Shown here: positions 26,676 through 35,067 of the stretch, one piece after another
How the letters are laid out: every line of letters starts with the position of its first letter
Numbering within the stretch: position 1 is the stretch's first letter
Source of the DNA: Ruegeria arenilitoris
GTDB taxonomy: Bacteria; Pseudomonadota; Alphaproteobacteria; Rhodobacterales; Rhodobacteraceae
Length of the DNA stretch: 64,000 nt
Assembly: GCF_013031355.1 (NCBI RefSeq)
Contig: NZ_WPZO01000004.1
Span: 62,001-126,000, forward strand
Direction: 5' to 3'
The notes under the pieces: generated by a model
The model's input: only the letters and a program-made list of their open reading frames with translations
What the model was told of the DNA's origin: nothing
The model's database searches: none
Program-made: the position numbers and the translations under genes

Positions 26676-27892
26676 CGCCGTTCAGCCTGCGTCGGTATCT
26701 GATCGATAATGCGAACTGGTTGAGCGCAGGTGTCCTTCTGACCTTTCTGTCCAGCTTTGGGCAAACCTTCTTCATCTCGATCTTCTCGGGCCAGATCCGC
26801 GCTGAATTCGGCCTAGGTCACGGATCGTGGGGCGTGATTTATTCGCTGGGCACCACGGTGTCCGCCGTGGTGATGATCTGGGCGGGGGGGCTGACCGACA
26901 TCTTCCGCGTTCGGGTACTGGGGCCGGTGGTTCTGAGTGGTCTGGCGCTTGCGACTTTGGCAATGGCGACGAACAGCGCGCTGTTTTTGCTGCCCTTCGT
27001 GATCTTTCTGCTGCGCCTGTTCGGGCAGGGGATGAGCATCCATCTGGCCCAGGTCGCCATGGCGCGTTGGTTCACCGCGACCCGGGGCAAGGCGCTGTCC
27101 ATCGCCTCGTTGGGCTATGCGATCGGGGAATCCCTGCTGCCGCTGATCTTTGTGGCGGCGATGGCTTTTTTGGACTGGCGCTGGTTGTGGGTGATTGCCG
27201 CGGGGGTGACAATCCTGAGCATCCCGGTTCTGATGGGGTTGCTACGGCAGGAGCGCACCCCGCAGAGCCTCTCCGGCGACCACACCGCCACCGGCATGCA
27301 GGATCGGCACTGGACCCGCCGCGCAGCGTTGCTTCATCCACTGTTCTGGTTCATGGCACCTGCGATCCTGGGGCCATCGGCCTTTATCACTGCCTTTTTC
27401 TTTCATCAGGTCCATCTGGCCGCGGTCAAGGGCTGGCCACATATCCAACTGGTCGCCCTGTTTCCGGTGTTCACCGGCGTTTCGATCCTGTCGATGTTTG
27501 CGGCGGGCTGGGCGCTGGATAAATGGGGCACCGCACGGATCATGCCGTTCTACCAACTGCCCATGGCGGTTGGTTTTGCCATCCTCTCGGCCGTCGACAC
27601 AATCAGCGGAGCACTGATCGGCCTGATCTTTCTGGCCCTGACCGTCGGCGCCAACAACACCTTGCCCAGCGCCTTTTGGGCCGAGTTCTACGGCACACGG
27701 CACATCGGCGCGATCAAGGCGCTGGCAACGGCAGTGATGGTGCTGGGATCAGCCATCGGCCCGGCGCTGACCGGAGTGCTGATCGACCGGGGCGTTTCGC
27801 TAGGCACTCAGTTCCTGTGGATCGCCGTCTTCTTTGTGCTGGTCTGCGTATTGGCCTGGATCGGTATCCGCCGCGCCCGGACCGAGTTCTAG
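26672..27892 (+). CDS. MFS transporter
   Basis: A 406-residue major facilitator of the type seen in monocarboxylate/oxalate-like permeases: FRLRRYLIDNANWLS start region, helices spread through the length, and GLIFLALTVGANNTLPSAFWAEFYG in the C-half. The start is GTG (26672), overlapping the upstream stop as GTGA. The substrate is unknown. It converges with the Smr gene; the stops interlock in CTAG at 27889-27892. Confidence 0.83.
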   Translation: MTPFSLRRYLIDNANWLSAGVLLTFLSSFGQTFFISIFSGQIRAEFGLGHGSWGVIYSLGTTVSAVVMIWAGGLTDIFRVRVLGPVVLSGLALATLAMATNSALFLLPFVIFLLRLFGQGMSIHLAQVAMARWFTATRGKALSIASLGYAIGESLLPLIFVAAMAFLDWRWLWVIAAGVTILSIPVLMGLLRQERTPQSLSGDHTATGMQDRHWTRRAALLHPLFWFMAPAILGPSAFITAFFFHQVHLAAVKGWPHIQLVALFPVFTGVSILSMFAAGWALDKWGTARIMPFYQLPMAVGFAILSAVDTISGALIGLIFLALTVGANNTLPSAFWAEFYGTRHIGAIKALATAVMVLGSAIGPALTGVLIDRGVSLGTQFLWIAVFFVLVCVLAWIGIRRARTEF

Positions 27893-28476
27893 CGGGTGCG
27901 CCGCAAATAGACGTAGTAGGCCCCGTCCCCACCATGGCTGATATGCGCAGGCGTGACCTGCAGCACGGCTTGCGCCAGCGGCGGGATCGACAGCCAGTGT
28001 GGCACGTTATTTCGCAGCACTCCGCGCGGGGTGGGGATCGGGCCGGGCTCATCCCGGTCCTTGCCCTTGCCGGTCACGACCAGAACCAGCCGCTTGCCCT
28101 GCGCTTGCGATGTCAGAACAAAGCGGATCAGCGCCGGATGCGCCGTATCGATCCGCATCCCGTGCAGGTCCAGCTTTCCTTCAGGCTTGAGCTTACCGCG
28201 TTTCATCCGCCCAAAGGCCTTGGTGTCCATCTGCACCGGGCTAGCCCGCAGATTGTCGGTCACCGAGGGTTTCAACGCGTGGCGCGAAGGTTTGTTTGGT
28301 GCATTCTGACCAACTTCAAACCCATCCAGCCGGAATTTCGGCGCTTTGGTCGGTTTGGGTTTGGGCAGAGTAGTCGGATGCACCGATTGCGGCAGCTCAG
28401 GGTGCAGGCGTTCGGCCTGTTTGGTGACCTTGCGCCACAGCTCGATCTCTTCTTCGGTCAGTTTGCGGCGGGGCAT
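27889..28476 (-). CDS. Smr-domain protein
   Basis: A 195-residue protein. A basic, proline-rich N-terminal half precedes the Smr domain with LDLHG (102-106), VVTGKG (134-138) and GDGAYYVYLRR at the end. Smr domains are nucleic-acid endonuclease or nicking modules (MutS2 tail); some standalone Smr proteins act in ribosome rescue. The start abuts the mltA stop, so it is the last gene of the Tim44-mltA-smr unit. Confidence 0.85.
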   Translation of the reverse strand: MPRRKLTEEEIELWRKVTKQAERLHPELPQSVHPTTLPKPKPTKAPKFRLDGFEVGQNAPNKPSRHALKPSVTDNLRASPVQMDTKAFGRMKRGKLKPEGKLDLHGMRIDTAHPALIRFVLTSQAQGKRLVLVVTGKGKDRDEPGPIPTPRGVLRNNVPHWLSIPPLAQAVLQVTPAHISHGGDGAYYVYLRRTR

Positions 28477-29516
28477 CAGAATTCATCCGGGATCAGGGCA
28501 TAGGCGCGCTGGATCGGCAGCAGCAGGATCATCCGGCCCGGATCTTTCAGGCGTCCGGCGGCCTGTCCAGCCTCATCCCCGGTGCCAAAGAAGATATCCG
28601 CCCGTTGCGCCCCCTTGATGGCCGCACCCGTATCCTGCGCGATCATCAGCCGGCGCAGTGGCTCTTTCCCGTCCTTTTCCACCCAGACCGGAGCGCCAAG
28701 CGGCGTATAGGCCGGATCGGCAGCGATACTGCGCATGGTGGTGACGGACCGATTCATCGCACCCAGCGGCCCAAACTCAGGCGCAACGCGGGTGACCTCA
28801 CGGAAGAACACGTAAGAGGGATTGTGGAACAGTAATTCCGCTCCGGCTTCGGGGTTCTTGCGCACCCAAGCCTTGATCATCTGGGCGCTGACCTGATGCG
28901 CCGCCAGCGCGCCCTGCCGGATCAATTCCGAACCGATGGACCGATAGGGATGCCCGTTGGCCCCGCCGTAACCCACACGCAAAGCCCCGCCACCGGCCAG
29001 GCGAATACGGCCCGAGCCCTGGATCTGCAGAAAGAACAATTCGACCGGGTCATCGACCCAGGCAATCTCTAGTCCCCGGTCGACCATCGCATCCCCGGTC
29101 AGGATTTCCCGGCGGCTGAGCCAGGGCCCTTCGGCCCGGGCCTCGGGGGGCATTTTGTAGATCGGGTATTTGAAACGGTCGGTCCGGGTGCGTGATCCGT
29201 CCAGTTCGGGTTCGAAATACCCGGTGAACAGGGCGTCCTTGCCGTCTTCGACCAGAACCGGGCGAAAGAATAACTCAAAGAAGGATCGCGCGGCATCGGC
29301 CTCATATGTCCGCGCCACACCGCACAGCGCGCGCCAATCCGGATCATCCAGATCGCCGCATGTGTTCAGAAAAACCGAAAGGGCCGCCCCGTGATCATCA
29401 GCGGCCCAGCCCTCAAGGTCATCAAACGACAGGATAGAGCGCGTCGCCTCGGCTCCGGCGGCGCTTGCGGTGGTCATGGCGCCCACCAGTAAGAGCGACC
29501 GGAGTGCGGCAATCAT
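28476..29516 (-). CDS. mltA: membrane-bound lytic murein transglycosylase A
   Basis: A 346-residue protein with an N-terminal signal sequence (MIAALRSLLLVGAMTTASA), the MltA barrel (FTGYFEPELDGSR, FFLQIQGSGRIRLAGG, RVGYGGANGHPY) and the 3D domain (IAQDTGAAIKGAQRADIFFGTG) carrying the catalytic Asp. It cleaves the MurNAc-GlcNAc bond to form 1,6-anhydroMurNAc. Its products can feed recycling, including AmgK/MurU at 10749-12436. It overlaps the Tim44-like gene by 4 bases. Confidence 0.92.
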   Translation of the reverse strand: MIAALRSLLLVGAMTTASAAGAEATRSILSFDDLEGWAADDHGAALSVFLNTCGDLDDPDWRALCGVARTYEADAARSFFELFFRPVLVEDGKDALFTGYFEPELDGSRTRTDRFKYPIYKMPPEARAEGPWLSRREILTGDAMVDRGLEIAWVDDPVELFFLQIQGSGRIRLAGGGALRVGYGGANGHPYRSIGSELIRQGALAAHQVSAQMIKAWVRKNPEAGAELLFHNPSYVFFREVTRVAPEFGPLGAMNRSVTTMRSIAADPAYTPLGAPVWVEKDGKEPLRRLMIAQDTGAAIKGAQRADIFFGTGDEAGQAAGRLKDPGRMILLLPIQRAYALIPDEF

Positions 29517-30172
29517 GCGTCCGTGGCAACAAGCAGCCAGTTCGGATCGTCGCTGCCCATGACTCGGGCAAAGGTCCAGCTGTCCTTTTGGCGTTTGACG
29601 GTGTTCGGGCTGCCTTCGATGATGTCGCCGCCGCGATCCCGCACGACCGAGGTCAGCTCACCCACGAATTTCATGGTGATCTCGGCCTGATTGGTATCCT
29701 TGTCGAACTTCACATCGGCCAGCGAAGTTTCGCGGACACCAATGAACTCGGCTTCGATGGTCAGGCCTTGATCTTCGCGGTCGGCCACGACCGAAACGAA
29801 GGTGTCAAACACCTCTTCGGACAGGAAAGGCTGGATTTCGTCCAGATTTCCTTTTTCGAACCCCATGACGATCATCTCATAGGCACCGCGCGCGCCTTGC
29901 ACAAATTCACTGACCGAGAAGCTGGGCTCAACCCGCTTCATCGCGGTCAGGGTTTGCGCCTGCTCGCTGTCTTCGGCGACATGGTCTGTAATGTCGTGAT
30001 CCGGGCCGCCTTCGATCACCTCGAACCCGCGGCGGGCGTTCTGTGAATCGGGCTGCTGCTGAACAGGAGGTTTTTCAAAACCTTCACGCGTGCCCAGCAC
30101 GCTTTTCAGGCGCAGGATCAGGAAAACGGCAATTCCGGCCAGGACCAGCAACTGGATCATCGGTTCGTTCAT
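29513..30172 (-). CDS. Tim44-like domain protein
   Basis: A 219-residue protein with one N-terminal membrane helix (MIQLLVLAGIAVFLILRL), a charged linker (40-75) and a C-terminal Tim44/TIM44-like domain (from about 78 to the end). Bacterial homologues of this type (TimA) sit at the inner membrane in alphaproteobacteria; the role is not settled. GAGG precedes the ATG. It is divergent from fxsA. Confidence 0.83.
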   Translation of the reverse strand: MNEPMIQLLVLAGIAVFLILRLKSVLGTREGFEKPPVQQQPDSQNARRGFEVIEGGPDHDITDHVAEDSEQAQTLTAMKRVEPSFSVSEFVQGARGAYEMIVMGFEKGNLDEIQPFLSEEVFDTFVSVVADREDQGLTIEAEFIGVRETSLADVKFDKDTNQAEITMKFVGELTSVVRDRGGDIIEGSPNTVKRQKDSWTFARVMGSDDPNWLLVATDA

Positions 30173-30279
30173 TTCATCCTCTTTTCAGGCCGTGACTTTG
30201 TATACACGGCCTCATGCCACTATGTAGGTGACAGTTCGTGGCAAGTCCACCGCCCGGCCTCTTGTAAAGGATAACGCAA

Positions 30280-30768
30280 ATGTACCTGTTCTTGGCATTT
30301 TTATTGGTCCCGATCATCGAGATCGCCCTGTTCATACAGGTTGGTGGTCTGATCGGACTGTGGCCGACCCTTGCGATTGTGGTGCTGACGGCCGTTTTGG
30401 GCACCGCTTTGGTCAGGACACAAGGTCGCATGGCCCTGGCCAATCTGCAGCGATCCTTTGCCGAATTGGACGACCCGACCGAGCCGCTGGCCCATGGCGC
30501 GATGATCCTGCTGTCGGGTGTTCTGCTGCTGACGCCCGGATTTTTCACCGATGCGGTCGGTTTTGCGCTGTTGATCCCAAGCGTTCGGGTGGCGGTGTTC
30601 CGCTATCTGAAATCGAAAGTGACGATCACGCAGTTCCAGATGGGCACCGGCGCACAGTTCCGGTCCGGCCCCACGCCGTTTGACGATGACGTGATCGACG
30701 GCGACTTTACCGAGGTCCACCCCCGTCAGGATCCCTCAAAGCCATCGAAATGGGTCGAAGGTCCGTGA
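30280..30768 (+). CDS. fxsA: FxsA family membrane protein
   Basis: A 162-residue protein with hydrophobic segments at 2-18, 25-45 and 75-100 and the FxsA signatures LVPIIEIALFIQVG and LLLTPGFFTDAVGF. FxsA affects phage exclusion in E. coli, but its core role is unknown. AAGGA lies upstream of the ATG. It is followed by secB, as commonly near the alphaproteobacterial origin. Confidence 0.88.
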   Translation: MYLFLAFLLVPIIEIALFIQVGGLIGLWPTLAIVVLTAVLGTALVRTQGRMALANLQRSFAELDDPTEPLAHGAMILLSGVLLLTPGFFTDAVGFALLIPSVRVAVFRYLKSKVTITQFQMGTGAQFRSGPTPFDDDVIDGDFTEVHPRQDPSKPSKWVEGP

Positions 30769-30832
30769 CCTGCATTGAGGTGCCGCGCCCAACTTGCTAA
30801 GCAGTGGCGAATTTCATTTTCGGAGTAGATCC

Positions 30833-31330
30833 ATGGCTGACGAAAGCCCTGCAGAAAACACCGCGGCACAGGCCGCCCCGCAAATTCAAATGCGCGTTCT
30901 GGGACAATTCATTCGCGATATGTCCTTTGAAAACGTGATGGCGCAAAAAGGCGTGTCCGGTGACGTTCAGCCCGAGATCGCGGTTCAGGTGAACCTGGAT
31001 GCGAAAAAGCGTTCGGTCGAGCATCAATACGAGGTGGCGATCAAGCTGAACCTCAAGTCGAAAGCCAAGGGCATGGAGGACGTTCTGTTCCTGTGCGAGA
31101 TCGACTATTGCGGCCTGTTCCACATCGAAGGCGTGGCCGAAGATCAGCTGCACCCGTTCCTGATGATCGAATGCCCGCGGATGCTGTTCCCGTTCCTGCG
31201 CCGCATCGTCAGCGACATCACCCGCGACGGTGGCTATCCGCCGGTGAACCTGGACAACATCGATTTTGTCAGCCTGTACCGCAACGAATTGATGCGTCGT
31301 CAGGCCGAAGCCCAGAAAACCGAAGCCTGA
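30833..31330 (+). CDS. secB: protein-export chaperone SecB
   Basis: A 165-residue SecB with the usual acidic, alanine-rich N-terminus, LGQFIRDMSFEN, VNLDAKKRSVEHQYEVAIKL and CPRMLFPFLRRIVSDITRDGGYPPV. It holds precursors unfolded and delivers them to SecA. The ATG at 30833 follows GGAG and is where similarity begins; the frame extends 13 codons further. Confidence 0.95.
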   Translation: MADESPAENTAAQAAPQIQMRVLGQFIRDMSFENVMAQKGVSGDVQPEIAVQVNLDAKKRSVEHQYEVAIKLNLKSKAKGMEDVLFLCEIDYCGLFHIEGVAEDQLHPFLMIECPRMLFPFLRRIVSDITRDGGYPPVNLDNIDFVSLYRNELMRRQAEAQKTEA

Positions 31331-31336
31331 TCGGTT

Positions 31337-31369
31337 GACCCGCGCCGGGTTTGACCTCAGGCGCGGGTC
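31337..31369. terminator. 10-bp stem-loop between secB and dnaQ
   Basis: Arms GACCCGCGCC (31337-31346) and GGCGCGGGTC (31360-31369), 13-base loop, spanning the end of dnaQ. There is no T-run on either side, so it is a convergent-end hairpin rather than a clear intrinsic terminator. Confidence 0.4.
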
Positions 31370-32079
31370 CACAGGGCGTTTTCGCCCAGTTTTTCCACAA
31401 ATGCCTCATGCGCCGTGCGCTCTTCGTCGGTGATCTTCGACGCCAGCGGTGTCGGGCGCGCCGTCGGACGCCAATCGTCCTGCCCTCCGGCACCCGAGGC
31501 CGCTGAGGTGGACAGTCCGAAATCCGGCTGCCGCCCCCCGATCAATTCCAGATAAACTTCGGCCAGAATTTCCGAGTCGAGCAACGCGCCGTGCAGAGTC
31601 CGGTTCGAATTGTCGATGTTGAACCGCCGGCACAGTGCATCCAACGAGGCGGGCGAACCCGGAAAGCGTTTGCGTGCAATCGCCAGCGTATCCAGCGCCT
31701 GATCCATCGGAATCTGCGGCAGCCCCAACCATCTGAGTTCCGCGTTCAGGAATTTCATGTCGAAGGATGCGTTATGGATGACCAGCTTGGAATCCTGGAT
31801 GAAATCAAGAAAGCCCTGACCCACCTTGGCAAAAACCGGCTTGTCCTTGAGCGTGACCTCGCCCTTTTCCGGCGGGCGTGGGTTCTCCAGCAGGTCGGGG
31901 CCGATCCCATGCACGCCAAACGCCTCTTCAGGCATCGAGCGTTCGGGGTTGATATAGACGTGATAGGTCTCGCCCGTGGCCACGTGGTTCCACAGCTCGA
32001 CCGCGCCGATCTCGACAATACGGTCGCCGCTTTCGGGGTCAAATCCCGTGGTTTCGGTATCGAGTACAATCTCACGCAT
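31357..32079 (-). CDS. dnaQ: DNA polymerase III epsilon subunit
   Basis: A 240-residue proofreading 3'-5' exonuclease. ExoI is [10 protein letters not shown], ExoII is [10 protein letters not shown], ExoIII is [15 protein letters not shown] (DEDDh type, His in the last motif). The C-terminus is the tail that binds the alpha subunit. The start MREIVLD (ATG 32077-32079) is inside the coaE end (8-base overlap); the upstream extension lacks similarity. It is the last gene of maf-aroE-coaE-dnaQ. Confidence 0.94.
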   Translation of the reverse strand: MREIVLDTETTGFDPESGDRIVEIGAVELWNHVATGETYHVYINPERSMPEEAFGVHGIGPDLLENPRPPEKGEVTLKDKPVFAKVGQGFLDFIQDSKLVIHNASFDMKFLNAELRWLGLPQIPMDQALDTLAIARKRFPGSPASLDALCRRFNIDNSNRTLHGALLDSEILAEVYLELIGGRQPDFGLSTSAASGAGGQDDWRPTARPTPLASKITDEERTAHEAFVEKLGENALWTRA

Positions 32080-32665
32080 CTGCCATCCCCGCCCGTATCT
32101 GCCTGACCACATCCTGCACCTGCGTGCGGGCGTGGTCCAGCGTATCCGTCACGATCACATAGTCCGACCGCGCGCATTTTTCCTCATTCGGCATCTGCTT
32201 GGCGCGGATCTGTTCAAATTGCGCCTCGGTCATGGTGCCGCGCTCCATCACGCGGCGCTTTTGTTCATCGGCCTGGATCGAGACGCAGGCAACCGCATCC
32301 ATCGCCGCATCGCCGCCGGTTTCAAACAGCAGGGGGATGTCGAAAACCAGAATATCTGCCTTGGTCTGTTCCCGGAACGCCGCGCGATCCGCAGCCACCA
32401 GCGGGTGTACGATGGCTTCGATCTGTTTCAGTGCAGATGGGTCCTGCGCGATGATTTTCTTCAGCGCATCGCGGCTGACGGCATCGTCGACAATCGCGTC
32501 CGGAAAAGTCGCGCGCATCGGCTCGACAGCCGCTCCGCCCCTTGAATAGAGTCTATGTACGGCTGCATCTGCGTCCCACAGCGCACAGCCTTCGTCCACG
32601 AACATCTGCGCCGTGGTGCTTTTGCCCATTCCGATCGAGCCCGTCAGGCCAAGCGCGAAACTCAT
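32072..32665 (-). CDS. coaE: dephospho-CoA kinase
   Basis: A 197-residue P-loop kinase, final step of CoA synthesis. Walker A is [12 protein letters not shown] at residues 6-17; the LID-side motif [11 protein letters not shown] and the [14 protein letters not shown] ending are typical. It overlaps aroE by 4 and dnaQ by 8 bases. Confidence 0.94.
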   Translation of the reverse strand: MSFALGLTGSIGMGKSTTAQMFVDEGCALWDADAAVHRLYSRGGAAVEPMRATFPDAIVDDAVSRDALKKIIAQDPSALKQIEAIVHPLVAADRAAFREQTKADILVFDIPLLFETGGDAAMDAVACVSIQADEQKRRVMERGTMTEAQFEQIRAKQMPNEEKCARSDYVIVTDTLDHARTQVQDVVRQIRAGMADA

Positions 32666-33495
32666 CCCAAAACCGCCGCGCGCAGATCATCGGTCACCTC
32701 GGGGCGGGTGCCGAACCAGCGTTCAAACCCGGGTACGGCCTGATGCAGCAACATGCCCAACCCATCCACGGTGGTACAGCCGGCCTCTTCTGCCACTTGC
32801 AGCAGATGGGTTTTCAGCGGCGCATAGACCAGATCGGTCACAACGGCGCCGGGTTGCAGCCCATCCAGTGGCACCCGCAATTCCGGCTGCCCCAGCATTC
32901 CAAGAGAGGTCGTGTTGACCACCAGTTCCGCGTTTTCGATGACATTTCCCGCCTGCAGCCAATCGACCACGGTAACCCGATCACCAAATTCTTTCTGCAA
33001 CTGGTCTGCACGGGTGCGGGTGCGGTTGGTCAGCAAGATCTGAGGCACGCCCGCGTCCAGCAGGCTCTGTATCACCGCCCGCGCCGCGCCGCCTGCGCCA
33101 AACACCACGGCCGGGCCATCCGAGGGTGTCCAGTCCGGCGCACCGCTGCGCAGGTTCTCCAGGAACCCGTAGCCATCAGTATTGTCCGCATGGATCGTGC
33201 CGTCCTCGTGAAACACCAGAGTATTCGCCGCACCGATGACCGAGGCCCGCTCGGACACATGGTCAGCAATGCGCAGCGCGGCCTCTTTATGAGGAACCGT
33301 CACATTGGTGCCGACGAACCCGGCCTTGGGCAGGGACCGCAGAACGGTCTCAAAATCTTCGGGGGATACGTCCATCGGGACGTAATGCCCATCCAGACCG
33401 TATTTCTTCAGCCAATGGCCATGCAGTTTCGGAGATTTGGAATGCGCAATCGGGTGCCCGATCACTCCGGCCAACGGAATACGGTTATGCGTCAT
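32662..33495 (-). CDS. aroE: shikimate dehydrogenase
   Basis: A 277-residue NADPH-dependent shikimate dehydrogenase. The substrate side has GHPIAHSKSPKLH and NVTVPHKEAA (catalytic Lys); the cofactor loop is VVFGAGGAARAVI followed by NRTRTRA. The C-terminal DGLGMLLHQAVPGFE is conserved. It overlaps maf and coaE by 4 bases each. Confidence 0.95.
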   Translation of the reverse strand: MTHNRIPLAGVIGHPIAHSKSPKLHGHWLKKYGLDGHYVPMDVSPEDFETVLRSLPKAGFVGTNVTVPHKEAALRIADHVSERASVIGAANTLVFHEDGTIHADNTDGYGFLENLRSGAPDWTPSDGPAVVFGAGGAARAVIQSLLDAGVPQILLTNRTRTRADQLQKEFGDRVTVVDWLQAGNVIENAELVVNTTSLGMLGQPELRVPLDGLQPGAVVTDLVYAPLKTHLLQVAEEAGCTTVDGLGMLLHQAVPGFERWFGTRPEVTDDLRAAVLG

Positions 33496-34091
33496 TGATC
33501 GATCACCCCTTTGACGGCCAGAAAATTGAGCAGTTCCAACAGGGGCATACCCAAGACATTAAAGTAGTCGCCGTCAATGGTGGCGAACAAGCGGACGCCT
33601 TCCTCTTCCAGCTTATAGGCGCCGACTGCGTGACGAATGCTGTACCAGTTACGGTCAATGTAGTCGCGCAGGTAGGCGTCCGAGCTCATCCGCATCCGCA
33701 GGCGCACCTGACCGACATGGCGCCAGATCGGTTCACCATCCCGATAGATCACCGCGGCCGACAACAGCATATGCCGCTTGCCTCGCATCATCTTGAGTTG
33801 AGCCAGAGCGTCTTCGGGCGTTTCGGGCTTGGACAGCAACTGCCCGTCGAAATCCAGCACCTGATCGCAGCCCAGAACCATCACCCCGGGGGTTTTGTCA
33901 CTGACCTTACGCGCCTTCATCTCGGCCAGCGCGTCGGCGATATCGCGGGGCGGGGCACCTTCGGCCAGCAGCGCGTGTTTCATGGCATCTTCGTCCACGC
34001 GCGCGACCTGAACGGAAAACGGCACGCCTGCGTTTTCCAGCAGCTGCGCACGAATGGATGAGCCCGAGGCCAGGATGATGGGGACAGACAT
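33492..34091 (-). CDS. maf: Maf-family nucleotide pyrophosphatase
   Basis: A 199-residue Maf protein: ILASGSSIRAQLLENAGV at the N-terminus, LGCDQVLDFDGQLLSKP (catalytic Asp) and DGDYFNVLGMPLLEL near the end. Maf enzymes hydrolyse modified or non-canonical dNTP/NTPs. It is the first gene of a leftward unit that starts at the edge of the putative oriC; a DnaA-box-like motif touches its start codon. Confidence 0.92.
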   Translation of the reverse strand: MSVPIILASGSSIRAQLLENAGVPFSVQVARVDEDAMKHALLAEGAPPRDIADALAEMKARKVSDKTPGVMVLGCDQVLDFDGQLLSKPETPEDALAQLKMMRGKRHMLLSAAVIYRDGEPIWRHVGQVRLRMRMSSDAYLRDYIDRNWYSIRHAVGAYKLEEEGVRLFATIDGDYFNVLGMPLLELLNFLAVKGVIDQ

Positions 34092-34495
34092 GTGGAAAAC
34101 CCCGTGTGCAAATCGTTGAGCGTTCTAGGACGGTTTGTATGGTTTTCAGATTGACACGCAACCCCGGGAATTTCGCGCAAAACTTCCCTGAGTCGCTCGA
34201 ACCCTGTCCATCCGGGACAAGGATAAGTCTAACAGGTGGGATAAACGGGAACTCCACAGATACCCCGGGATTTATCCCCAGAAAGACCTCAGAAGATGGA
34301 TTCTAACTATCTGAAAATAGAAACTTAATTTTGAAATTCACAGAATCACTCCCTTGAACCGGAAAAATTTCCACCTGGGGAAAACACATGTGTAAAAAAG
34401 TAATCCACGGATTTTGTTCACCCTACAAAACCATCTTCCTTTTTCTTTTCTTATTTTTTTATTAGGGAGAGTTCCGAGCAACGCCCGGAGCCAGA
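34092..34495. other. putative chromosomal replication origin (oriC)
   Basis: The largest gene-free gap of the window (404 bp), clearly AT-rich. Motifs fitting TTWTNCACA: complement at 34091-34099 (TTTTCCACA) and 34389-34397 (TTTTACACA). TTATCCCCA at 34272-34280 and the complement of TGGGGA at 34376-34381 contain TCCCCA, the weak DnaA site reported in Caulobacter. A T-rich tract at 34428-34465 could be the unwinding element. Three GANTC sites lie at 34190, 34299 and 34343. Flanking genes run outward on both sides, and maf-aroE-coaE-dnaQ on one side with rho-mnmE-mnmG-rsmG-parAB on the other is the alphaproteobacterial origin context. Two perfect parS sites lie 3-5 kb to the right. Confidence 0.7.
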
Positions 34496-34945
34496 ATGAC
34501 CGATCTTCTTTTCACGATTTACCCGTGGGTGAAGTCTTTACATATCATGGCCGTGATCTCGTGGATGGCGGGCCTGTTCTATTTGCCAAGGCTGTTCGTC
34601 TATCACGTAGAAAAGGCACAGGCAGTCGACGGGGCTGAAACCATTTTCTTTGAAATGGAAGATAAGTTGCTGCGTGTGATCATGCGACCAGCAATGTACG
34701 TGGCATGGGTGTGTGGCCTGATCATGGTCTTCACACCTGGCATTGTGGGCTGGGACTGGTCCTGGCCCTGGGTCAAGGGCGCAGCGGTGCTTGGGATGAC
34801 CTGGTTCCATCATTGGCTGATGGCACGGCGCAAGGACTTCGTAGAGGGCCGAAACAAGCTCACTGGGCGGCAGTATCGCATGATGAACGAGGTTCCGACC
34901 ATTCTGATGGTTGCCATCGTTCTGGCGGTCATTCTGAAGTTCTGA
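34496..34945 (+). CDS. hemJ: protoporphyrinogen IX oxidase HemJ
   Basis: A 149-residue membrane protein with four helices. The conserved HemJ/CopD-like elements are LHIMAVISWMAGLFYLPRLFVYH with His16 and Arg/Tyr residues, the WDWSWPWVK turn, and FHHWLMARRKDF. It oxidises protoporphyrinogen IX to protoporphyrin IX in heme synthesis in bacteria lacking HemG/HemY. GGAG lies five bases before the ATG. It is the first gene on the right of the putative oriC. Confidence 0.88.
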   Translation: MTDLLFTIYPWVKSLHIMAVISWMAGLFYLPRLFVYHVEKAQAVDGAETIFFEMEDKLLRVIMRPAMYVAWVCGLIMVFTPGIVGWDWSWPWVKGAAVLGMTWFHHWLMARRKDFVEGRNKLTGRQYRMMNEVPTILMVAIVLAVILKF

Positions 34946-34953
34946 GGGCCTGT

Positions 34954-34982
34954 TTGACTCCAACCGCTGCCGCGCTTATGTA
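34954..34982 (+). promoter_or_regulatory. sigma-70-like promoter of rho
   Basis: TTGACT (34954-34959) and TATGTA (34977-34982), 17-base spacer. This leaves a leader of about 80 nt containing a short GC hairpin (CGCCC/GGGCG near 34993-35006) before the rho ATG. Confidence 0.4.
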
Positions 34983-35067
34983 GGGATCAACACGCCCGTC
35001 CGGGCGGCGTATCTTCCGTACTGAAATTCCACTTCGTGCCGCGCAGTCAGCGGTGAAGGTATATATC

